From: Saxidomus purpurata
Taxonomy: Eukaryota > Mollusca > Bivalvia > Venerida > Veneridae
Direction of reading: 5' to 3'
DNA: 64,000 nucleotides
Assembly (NCBI GenBank): GCA_022818135.1
Contig: JAFMSR010000002.1
Location: 26,954,301-27,018,300 of the forward strand
A model generated the notes under the pieces. The model saw only the letters and a list, made by a program, of their open reading frames with translations. It did not search any database and had not been told where the DNA came from. The translations under genes were made by a program, and so were the position numbers. Shown here piece after piece: positions 59,201 to 64,000 of the stretch. The first letter of the stretch is position 1, and each line of letters begins with the position of its first letter.

Positions 59201-62200
59201 GAGTTATGGTTCCTGTGCACTGCACTTCCTCTAAATGTACTTGACCATTGTATGAGGTTGTACTGAATTCCAACTAGTAGTTTTCAAGTTATGCTCCGGA
59301 CAAGGAAAAGTAACAAAGGGCAATAACTCAGTAAATATTCAAGATAGAGTTATAGTTATTGTACACTGCACTTCCTCTGAGTGTGCTTGATCATTGTATG
59401 AAGTTGTATTGAATTCCAACTAGTAGTTTTCAAGTTATGCTCCGGACAAGGAAAAGTAACAAAGGGCAATAACACTGTAATTAGTCAAGATGGAGTTATA
59501 GTTCTTGTGCACTGCACTTCCTCTCAATGTGCTTGACCATTGTATGAAGTTGTATTGAATTCCAACCAGTAGTTTTCAAGTTATGCTCCGGACAAGTAAA
59601 AGTAACAAAGGGGCAATAACTCAGTAAATACTCAAGATGGAGTTATAGTTCTTGTACACTGCACTTCCTCTGAGTGTGCTTGATCATTGTATGAAGTTGT
59701 ATTGAATTCCAACTAGTAGTTTTCAAGTTATGCTCCGGACAAGGAAAAGTAACAAAGGGCAATAACTCTGTAATTAGTCAAGATGGAGTTATGGTTCTTG
59801 TGCACTGCACTTCCTCTCAATGTGCTTGACCATTGTATGAAGTTGTATTGAATTCCAACTAGTAGTTCTCAAGTTATGCTCCGGACAAGGAAAAGTAACA
59901 AAGGGCAATAACTCCGTAATTAGTGAAGATGGAGTTATAGTTCTTGTGCACTGCACTTCCTCTCAATGTGCTTGACCATTGTATGAAGTTGTATTGAATT
60001 CCAACTAGTAGTTTTCAAGTTATGCTCCGGACAAGGAAAATGCAACAGACCGCCCGACCGACCGACCGACCGACCGACCGACCGACCGACCGACCGACCG
60101 ACCGACCGACCGACCGACCGACCGACCACCGGGTGACTCCTATATACCCCCCTAAACTTCGTTTTGGGGGTATAAATAGTATTAAAGAGCTAACCACTTT
60201 GCTTAAGGACATACATGTACCTGATATCAGAAAATTTATCAAACTTTCAGTTAATCAAGTTTGTTTTGATAACTGATTCTTCACAACAGCAGAGTGATTT
60301 GGCGGTTTGGCCAAGCTATAATGCCCACAAGTTTCGTTACCACTAATTTATTTTAGCTTGATTATGAAGAAAGCTTGTAGCTTATCGAGTCACTCTTGTG
60401 TCCGCTTCCTGGAAAAAACAGTACTGGTGTAATATGAGGAGGTACGGTCGTGACCCCAGTGGGGCTCGAACCCGCAACCTCCGGAATGAGCGGCAGACAC
60501 CTTAGCTTCTACACCACCTCTCCCCTTAATGCCCTCAAGTATGACCAAGTTACCAATGCTCATTGTATTATCAACAAATGCTCACTTTCAGTCGGCTACA
60601 AATAAATCATTACTTCACAGCGTACTAACCTTAACAATATATGCCATTACTGTTTTTGTCTTTTCAAAGTTTTCTTCCTTGTTCATCACTATATCTAAAA
60701 AAAAATAAGGTTTAGAGATCAAAAGTAAAGTCACCCCAACCACTCAGCATCAAAAAAGTAACATGAAAATATTTAGAAAAAATTTGATAAATGTTTATAG
60801 GTATACAATAATTTCTTGCATACCAGATGGGGATATCTGCAGTTTTTACCAGTGCTGGAAAATCTCATCTTACACCCCCTGTGTAAGACGACTTACGTGC
60901 ATTACTTGTGACGTACCGTTATAAACAATGTGACGTCACTTTCCCATACATAGTATCTAAAGAACATTTGTTTTTATATTAAAATGCATCATTCCGATAA
61001 GTTTGTTTTTAAATATCTATTTCAAAGTGCAAGACAGAATGCAAGAAAAAGTTTCTTCCATGAAATACTTGGTTCAGATGGAAATATCCGTCACTTTGGG
61101 TAACTGCTTTGCGGGAACTCGGCAGAATCTCGTTCCCGCCAAAACAGTTACCCTCAGTGACGGATATTTCGATCTGAACCTCGTGCTCATCGAAGAAACT
61201 AATATACTTACCAATGGAGTTTCACTGAGTGAATTTTAAAAGCTCACACTGGCAAAGCCAGGTGAGCTAAACAAGAAAATGTGAATGTTTCTACTGTATT
61301 GTATATAGATATTAGTAAGAATGAACTAGTGATATATTTTTTCATGCTAAAATATTTGCAATAAACAACAGTTAACAGGTAGACCTAATTGTAGTATCTA
61401 CCAAACAGTTTGACCTGTTCATAAAAGTCACTTTTCACATGTTTCATAGTACGTATAATCTATATGTATACTTGTCCCAAATCCCCGATAATTACAAGTA
61501 ATTACAGAGATGCCTGAAGTAATTTGCATCTATTTGAAATCAATATTATGCTATTGTCCTTGTTTGTGCTCAGTGTTTTCAAAAACTGTACTTCTTTTGG
61601 GGATTTTTTCAAATATACAGAATCAAAATATTTATTTCAGGATTAATTGACATAAAAACAAAGAAATTACGAATATTAAAAAGCTAAAAACCTTTGTCAA
61701 TATGCCAATCAAAATCGCAAAAAAAGATAAAAATCTTGAGTCTAGGACCAACCACCCATTATTTTAAATTTGAATTTTACGTCAGTACCACCTCAAACTG
61801 GCAAAAATAACTGTAGTCTGAAGCATGTTGCCATGCTTTTCACATGGACACCAACCCACAAATTTACCTCTGATACTAGGAGAACTGATCTCTTTGAACG
61901 AGAGTTCTTTCATATCAAATATTACACTTAGTAATGGTACTCAGACAAGAAAACTGTTACAGTTGACTGGAGAATCAGTTTCACAGGTACTTAACACGGT
62001 ACTTACCAATCGGACTTTGGTTCAAACTTCGGTCCGCCTCATAGTAGCCATCATCTATACCTGTAATTACAAAAAAATAAGTTACATTTAAATGATATTG
62101 TTTTTACCACAATTGGTTATTAAGGAATGGTTAGTCAGATTTTATTATCTTTAGGATTTGTCTGATCTTATGCATTGTCAAATCTTTTAATTTGTCTGTT

Positions 62201-63592
62201 TCTATGATTTGTCTGATCTTATGATTTTTCTGATCTTATGATTATTCTGTTCTTATGATATTCAAAGGTGTTAAAAGGTTTACCTGCTCTCTCAGGACTT
62301 TGATCAGGACTGGCATGTTTTTCTTGACTACTCTCATCACCTGCTTCATTACTTTTTAGTTCCACATATTCAACTGTTAACTGATCATCCTCATACTTCA
62401 CTTTGTCTATACCATGCCAGACTGTAAAGGGAGAAACATGTTAAGAAATCTACAGAAAACCAAAAAGCAGTATTTGGAAAAATGTTTTCAGTTGTTGTCT
62501 TTATTTTATCCTGTTCGTATTTAATTCTTGGATAATTGCCAGAAACTATATCAAGAAATGATGGTTTATAGTCTAAATGAAGCAATGTAAAACTAATTGT
62601 GAGTAAACAGGTTCTGAAGTTTCCTGTTAAGAAGTGGATTTTAAGCTGCTCGGTCTCAGACTTTGGTAAAAAAACAAAGTTCTTAGAACTGTCTGATATT
62701 ATCATATTTTAGAATGAATAGTCAAATAAAAAGGTTCCAGTATAAATTCCTGTAGAGTATTTCAGTATTTTTGAAATTACACACAACAAACTTTTAAAGC
62801 GTTACAAATGCCTTTGAAATTTCACTATAAGCATTTATTGTAGCGGTACTGTAAAACCAAGCTCTCAAACATTGTCCATAGGTTTTCTCAAATTGCTCAA
62901 ATTAGAATGTCTTTCAAGAAATATAAGCTCTGACTCGCATCTACAAATAAGAACTGTTAATGTGAAATACTTACCAACGTTGGCTAATTGCCCAACATGT
63001 GTTTGTGAGAACATTCTCGTGTTTTCTAGAATCTTATCCTGTAAAAAGTCAAACATGGTAGTCTAAAGTCTGGCATTTTTTGGCAAAGAATGTGACCAAA
63101 AAGATCTTAATTATACAAAGGTAAATAAGTTTGGAGGGTAAGGCCTTTTTTTGCATTTTCTTTTTATCAGAAAGTCTTAACTATCTTATGCAAACATTTC
63201 TAAATTCTAACTGAAAGATTCTATTTTGAATTCGCTGTGTTTATTACAGTCCAAATGAAATTATCCAAAGTAAATGTTTGAAACGGAACGGTTCTAATGT
63301 TCATACATTCATGTAGTTGCGGAGACTGTGAAAACTAGATTAATACTTAAAATTTCTTGAATTTATACTTAAATTTTCTAGATTAATTCTTAAAATTTCT
63401 AATAGAAACTCCTGTCTAGCATATTTCTTACTGAATATACAACATATTATATAATTACACATGCAGCTTCCTGAATATCTTTCTTACACATTAAACTAAA
63501 AACAAAAAAACACTGACTTACCACATTAGGTGGACCATGAAGGACAATAGTGTTGGCATGGCAAATGTCTGCAGTGTTTGACAACAAGAACC
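46787..63592 (-). CDS. ELAC2: ELAC2, tRNase Z long form (19 exons in window, 5' end missing)
   Basis: Zinc phosphodiesterase that cuts the 3' trailer from precursor tRNAs, acting in nucleus and mitochondria in animals (family knowledge). The nineteen exons, all with GT/AG borders, are 63522-63592, 62975-63038, 62284-62421, 62007-62060, 60630-60694, 58742-58800, 58464-58524, 57894-57948, 57067-57223, 56494-56727, 55732-55928, 54323-54419, 52932-53073, 51301-51446, 50374-50467, 49755-49875, 48421-48499, 47712-47856 and 46787-47263. They total 2456 nt, and phases match at every junction, giving 817 residues and a TGA stop. In window numbering (1 = first whole codon), residues 1-320 are the degenerate N-terminal half and 385-660 the active metallo-beta-lactamase half. 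The active half carries LGTGSA (396-401), HLHFDH (457-462), SGDTMP (572-577), HEGT (593-596) and HFSQR (632-636). A charged tail follows, with KRK and KARK basic patches. The animal family runs to roughly 800-900 residues, so perhaps 60-110 N-terminal residues are beyond the window. Confidence 0.95.
47712..47856 (-). CDS. ELAC2: ELAC2 exon w18 (residues 612-659, HFSQR motif)
   Basis: The 145-nt exon encodes TTAQALEVGRKMNAKYILL followed by THFSQRFSKIP, the final conserved histidine motif (His632) of tRNase Z. Acceptor is ttatttcag, donor CAG|gtaaga. Confidence 0.97.
48421..48499 (-). CDS. ELAC2: ELAC2 exon w17 (residues 586-610, HEGT)
   Basis: The 79-nt exon has acceptor ctttgcag and donor TTG|gtaaag. 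It encodes KDCDILIHEGTFDDQSKEDA and a short helix. The family usually shows L-(I/L)-H-E-A-T; Gly stands in place of Ala here. The last codon is split and reads Cys where H-S-T is usual. Confidence 0.93.
48829..49635. mobile_element. GTCGAGCCGCC / GCGGCTCGAC element with tandem core
   Basis: Left end CTAGATGCCCACGCGCAACA then TGTCGAGCCGCC, right end GCTTTTGCAAGCGGCTCGAC: the 10-bp GTCGAGCCGC pair is inverted near the two ends. About three and a half core units between them repeat GAACATTTGTGCCAAGTTA, ATCAAAATCCCTCCATGCAT, ATGCTCCGGACAA and TGACCTTGACCTTAGAC. Sits in the ELAC2 intron between w16 and w17. Confidence 0.8.
49755..49875 (-). CDS. ELAC2: ELAC2 exon w16 (residues 545-584, SGDTMP motif)
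   Basis: The 121-nt exon carries PVVHTSSSSGL (probable metal-ligand His552) and then GWKLVYSGDTMPSQEL. Asp574 of SGDTMP is the bridging metal ligand in the family. The usual (H)-C/S-x-x-(A)-(F/Y)-G wording after the His is not kept. Donor is the weaker G|gtttgt. Confidence 0.96.
50205..50315. repeat. dispersed repeat R3, copy 2
   Basis: Same word order as 4015-4150, same strand; lies next to ELAC2 exon w15. Confidence 0.5.
50374..50467 (-). CDS. ELAC2: ELAC2 exon w15 (residues 514-544)
   Basis: The 94-nt exon has acceptor tgtttcag and donor GAG|gtact. It encodes FIPNHIIYNSVKTGSES and following residues, a variable segment before motif III. Supported mainly by splice sites and continuous phase. 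Confidence 0.85.
51046..51095 (+). ncRNA. hammerhead-ribozyme-like core (partial)
   Basis: CTGATGA (51046-51052), a 4-bp GACC/GGTC stem (51054-51057 with 66-69), GAAA (51070-51073) and then GTTGAAC paired with GTTCAAC resemble the hammerhead catalytic core with stems II and III. No stem I partner is evident and the cleavage-site base context is poor. Similar cores occur in Penelope elements and retrozymes of bivalves. Probably a degenerate copy. Confidence 0.3.
51301..51446 (-). CDS. ELAC2: ELAC2 exon w14 (residues 465-512)
   Basis: The 146-nt exon has acceptor tactatag and donor AGA|gtgagt. It begins GLFGVLEAR, continuing the H-H-x-G-L helix, and includes LFAPIPLKKWFKLYS, the strand and helix of the beta-lactamase fold where the exosite/flexible-arm region differs among family members. 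Confidence 0.92.
51711..52770 (+). mobile_element. pearl-like element, 6 core units
   Basis: Left region CTAGAGCTATCACTAAATGTG..TTAATACCCCC. Core units of 146-147 bp start (AATAAC) at 51827, 51974, 52121, 52267, 52413 and 52559. A degenerate GACCGCCTGACCGACTGACC tract follows, then the right region CTCCTATATACCCCCC..TTCAGGGTTATAA. Architecture L, tandem core, tetranucleotide tract, R recalls the pearl/CvA and Helitron-like tandem elements of bivalves. In the ELAC2 intron between w13 and w14. Confidence 0.85.
52932..53073 (-). CDS. ELAC2: ELAC2 exon w13 (residues 418-464, HLHFDH zinc motif)
   Basis: The 142-nt exon encodes LLMDCGEGTLVQLYQ and then IFISHLHFDHHG, the H-x-H-x-D-H signature that binds the catalytic zinc pair (His457, His459, Asp461, His462). 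Donor GGG|gtaag. Confidence 0.98.
53306..53805. mobile_element. 0.5-kb TIR element (TACAGTCAAACTTG)
   Basis: Begins TACAGTCAAACTTGTATTAA and ends CAAGTTCGACTGTA, giving a 14-bp terminal inverted repeat with one mismatch. The interior repeats GGTCGCTTAATAC on both strands. TA at both tips is compatible with a TA target. Non-coding; in the ELAC2 intron between w12 and w13. Confidence 0.8.
54047..54209. mobile_element. short relative of the TACAGTC TIR element
   Basis: ACAGTTGGACCTGCCCTTGT at one end and ACAGGTTTGACTGT at the other form an imperfect inverted pair with inner GTGACCAC / GGTCAC words. A diverged member of the family at 53306-53805. Confidence 0.55.
54323..54419 (-). CDS. ELAC2: ELAC2 exon w12 (residues 386-416, LGTGSA motif)
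   Basis: The 97-nt exon opens the catalytic half with YPEIIFLGTGSAKPALNRSA. PEIIFLGTGSA is near-invariant in eukaryotic tRNase Z. The segment after it differs from the usual P-x-K-x-R-N loop. Confidence 0.96.
54465..55270. repeat. CAAGAGCTGTC-type element relic with tandem units
   Basis: Starts ACAAGAGCTGTCTGGGCGAT. From about 54895 two units of about 185 bp share GTAACTCTGCAATTAATAGA-like words, TGTGCATC(G/A)TCCCCCT and CCAA(G/A)ATAAGGCTC(T/C)GGATG. Intronic to ELAC2. Confidence 0.5.
55275..55695. mobile_element. AGCTCACCTGAG-family element in ELAC2 intron
   Basis: Begins AGATGGCCCTATATAGCTCA..CCTGAG and ends GGACAGACAGATG, TTAGCTCACCTTGAGCACAT, GTGCTCAGATGAGC. The GTGCTCA/TGAGCAC end forms a small hairpin. 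Related to 35214-36330 but without the long tandem core. Ends 37 bp from exon w11. Confidence 0.6.
55732..55928 (-). CDS. ELAC2: ELAC2 exon w11 (residues 320-384)
   Basis: The 197-nt exon is a Lys/Glu-rich, probably helical linker between the two metallo-beta-lactamase halves. Acceptor is ttttcacag, donor CAG|gtaaatg. Sequence conservation is low here in the family too. Phase agrees on both sides. Confidence 0.88.
56494..56727 (-). CDS. ELAC2: ELAC2 exon w10 (residues 242-318)
   Basis: The 234-nt exon has acceptor aatttacag and donor TTG|gtagg. Key stretches are FGSGTLHLMLNEN and LNYLHPEIFPLL, both strongly matching the F-G-x-x-T-x-H-x-x-L-N-E-N and L-N-x-(I/L)-H-P-x-I-F-P-L-L blocks of tRNase Z long forms. 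Confidence 0.95.
57067..57223 (-). CDS. ELAC2: ELAC2 exon w9 (residues 190-240)
   Basis: The 157-nt exon has acceptor tttttacag and donor AAAG|gtttg. It contains VIIVHMSP, equivalent to the family's (V/L)-V-H-(M/L)-(A/S)-P, and ends QRYKVFMER. The open frame continues into the intron, so a longer unspliced reading here is an artefact. Confidence 0.93.
57550..57619 (-). repeat. tRNA-like SINE head
   Basis: The minus strand has GACCTTGATAGCTCAGTTGT (box A) and CCTCACAACCTGG; box B is degenerate. Intronic relic. Confidence 0.35.
57689..57731 (-). other. possible cassette (poison) exon in ELAC2
   Basis: In the intron between exons w8 and w9 the minus strand has a strong acceptor (pyrimidine tract then cccagcag, a tandem NAGNAG) and a strong donor (CAAA|gtaagt), 43 nt apart. 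Inclusion after phase 1 reads ten codons and then TAA, so it would truncate the protein. Exons w8 and w9 join perfectly without it. No transcript evidence is available. Confidence 0.3.
57894..57948 (-). CDS. ELAC2: ELAC2 exon w8 (residues 171-188)
   Basis: The 55-nt exon lies between atgttacag and G|gtaag. It encodes VCPDDVLMEKDRDLSPIV. Joined to the next exon it gives SPIVVIDCP, which fits the hydrophobic strand followed by (D/E)-C-P in the family. Confidence 0.88.
58464..58524 (-). CDS. ELAC2: ELAC2 exon w7 (residues 151-170)
   Basis: The 61-nt exon has acceptor ttgctgaag and donor ACA|gtaagt. It encodes GPWVKKLVDGETVTLPDGRT, matching the K-x-G-x-x-(V/I)-T-x-x-(D/E)-G-R region of ELAC2. 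The acceptor tract is weak, but the frame requires it. Confidence 0.85.
58742..58800 (-). CDS. ELAC2: ELAC2 exon w6 (residues 131-149)
   Basis: The 59-nt exon follows tgtttacag and ends AAAAG|gtaatt. It encodes LKPLPRKVDTQKLLALKAK. The L-x-L-K-A-K end is a family hallmark. Confidence 0.9.
58817..60175 (+). mobile_element. pearl-like element, 7 full core units plus (ACCG)n
   Basis: Left region CTAGAGCTATCACTAAATGTG. Core units start (AATAAC) at 59031, 59176, 59322, 59468, 59615, 59761 and 59907 (145-147 bp). A clean (CCGA)n tract lies at 60050-60127. The right region CTCCTATATACCCCCCTAAA ends GGGGGTATAA. The unit near 58920 is internally deleted. In the ELAC2 intron between w5 and w6. Confidence 0.88.
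60050..60127. repeat. (ACCG)n microsatellite inside the pearl-like element
   Basis: About 19 uninterrupted CCGA units. The VGRS- and PTDR-repeat open frames across it are translation artefacts. Confidence 0.95.
60345..60525 (-). repeat. tRNA-derived SINE
   Basis: The head on the minus strand reads GGGGAGAGGTGGTGTAGAAG (box A region), TGTCTGCCGCTCATTCC and GCGGGTTCGAGCCCC (perfect box B). A body ending near GTTACCACTAATT on the plus strand follows. Same head as at 41592. Confidence 0.65.
60630..60694 (-). CDS. ELAC2: ELAC2 exon w5 (residues 110-130)
   Basis: The 65-nt exon has a T-rich acceptor and donor AAG|gttagt. It ends TVMAYIVK, corresponding to the conserved V-A-Y-x-C-K strand of the N-terminal domain, with Val in place of the usual Cys. 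Confidence 0.85.
61050..61201. repeat. 152-bp long hairpin (MITE-like)
   Basis: The left arm AGTTTCTTC..GGTTCAGATGGAAATATCCG..TCACT..GGGTAACTG..GCGGGAAC pairs with the right arm GTTCCCGCC..CAGTTACCC..AGTGACGGATATTTCGATCT..GAACC..GAAGAAACT around a 13-nt loop. Stem of about 70 bp with scattered mismatches. In the ELAC2 intron between w4 and w5. Confidence 0.85.
62007..62060 (-). CDS. ELAC2: ELAC2 exon w4 (residues 92-108)
   Basis: The 54-nt exon has acceptor taattacag and donor G|gtaagta. It encodes an acidic, poorly conserved linker (IDDGYYEADRSLNQSPI). The call rests on splice sites and on phase matching both neighbours rather than on conservation. Confidence 0.75.
62284..62421 (-). CDS. 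ELAC2: ELAC2 exon w3 (residues 46-90)
   Basis: The 138-nt exon lies between ctttacag and gtaaacc. It contains YEDDQLTVEYVEL, the beta-strand region equivalent to the family's Y-E-D-E-x-M-T-V. A low-complexity Ser/Glu/Lys stretch follows, typical of the variable insert of animal ELAC2. Confidence 0.9.
62700..62910. repeat. copy of the 20879 MITE interior
   Basis: CCAGTATAAATTCCTGTAGA, AAAGCGTTACAAA and TTTTCTCAAATTGCT parallel 20950-21125 in the same orientation. Terminal repeats not visible. Between exons w2 and w3. Confidence 0.6.
62975..63038 (-). CDS. ELAC2: ELAC2 exon w2 (residues 24-44)
   Basis: The 64-nt exon starts after ttttacag and ends at G|gtaagtat. It encodes DKILENTRMFSQTHVG and a few more residues, matching the helix after the GPP turn in the family. 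It leaves in phase 1. Confidence 0.85.
63522..63592 (-). CDS. ELAC2: ELAC2 exon w1 (residues 1-23)
   Basis: The 71-nt exon is preceded by tatttcag and followed by gtaagtc. Its first two bases complete a codon begun in an upstream exon outside the window. The frame ends IVLHGPPNV, which fits the conserved x-L-x-GPP turn of the N-terminal half of ELAC2. The alternative frame, open across the exon and into the intron, is a shadow. Confidence 0.85.
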
Positions 63593-64000
63593 CTGAAATA
63601 TAAGAAATTGTTTAATGCAGTAAAAACTCCCATTAAAAGAATAATATGCAACAAAAATATATTTGTACTTCAATATATGACCTTCGACGCGCGAAAATGT
63701 ACCTTCGGACATTTGTTACATTATTCGACAATAATTGATAAAAAAAAACATAAAATTTTCATTTTTGTCACCCTCTTTAAATGCAAAACCAATGATAACA
63801 AGAGCTGTCACATGACAGCACGCTCGACTATTCGAAAGCTTGTTGGTAAAATGGGGTTTTGTCTAAGAACAGGAGTATTGTGTAATTGTCTATAAGAATT
63901 AAGGTCAAAGATATGAAACTTGTTCAAAGACCTTTGTAAAGTACACTGCATTCAAGGCCTTACTCTGGATTCTGCTAGCCAACTGGAGGGAGGAGGGGGG
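63593..64000. other. ELAC2 intron with start of a CAAGAGCTGTC element
   Basis: From 63799 AACAAGAGCTGTCACATGACA..GCACGCTCGACT is the left end of the element family seen whole at 45126-46068; it runs beyond the window. No exon seen between 63593 and 64000. Confidence 0.6.

Noticed and set aside
59935..60276. Open frames with repeated VGRS or PTDR units
   Set aside because: They translate the (ACCG)n microsatellite of the pearl-like element and have no other support.
61199..61260. Extra ELAC2 exon ending at the strong donor CATTG|gtaagtat
   Set aside because: Reading from the previous exon meets TGA at once and the upstream acceptor is weak; it adjoins the hairpin element.
63518..63712. Alternative minus-strand frame through ELAC2 exon w1
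   Set aside because: It reads through the splice acceptor into the intron and does not match the family; the third frame gives the conserved LHGPP.

Overview
The window looks like AT-rich, intron-bearing, repeat-dense DNA from a bivalve mollusc. My best guess is a heterodont/venerid-type clam. The guess rests on repeat style: many tandem-core elements, AGCTCACCTGAG-type and CAAGAGCTGTC-type elements, tRNA-derived SINEs, a DIRS-like element and a 2A-bearing LINE. No species-specific marker was tested.

Only one host gene is recognisable. On the minus strand, 63592 down to 46787, nineteen exons join with matching splice phases into 817 residues plus a stop codon. The product is the long form of tRNase Z (ELAC2), the endonuclease that removes tRNA 3' trailers. 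The first exon or exons lie beyond base 64000. The metallo-beta-lactamase motifs are intact (HLHFDH, SGDTMP, HFSQR). Its introns hold many repeats: three tandem-core elements, two TIR elements, a long hairpin and SINEs.

Bases 1-46000 contain no host exon that I can recognise. From left to right: dispersed repeats (1-8 kb); a decayed DIRS-like tyrosine-recombinase retrotransposon (8.1-10.6 kb) interrupted by a 58-bp minisatellite; the left copy of a collinear segmental duplication (about 11.3-25.6 kb) and its right copy (about 26.5-31.9 kb). The left copy is swollen by a 5.8-kb block with two LINE pieces in opposite orientation, a 0.42-kb inverted-repeat element, a tRNA-Asp-derived SINE and a mariner-like transposase relic. 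A LINE-B remnant is shared by both copies. Next come a tRNA-like SINE with a conserved body motif (32.6 kb), a tandem-core element (35.2-36.3 kb), small hairpins, and a 2.6-kb foldback element with 1.2-kb arms and a perfect 6-bp target duplication (41683-44293).

The most useful observations are the foldback element with its target-site duplication, the differentially invaded tandem duplication, the 2A peptide on the LINE, the pearl-like elements with copy-number-variable 146-bp cores and an (ACCG)n tract, and a possible poison exon in ELAC2. All homology calls are from reading translations by eye; no database search was run.
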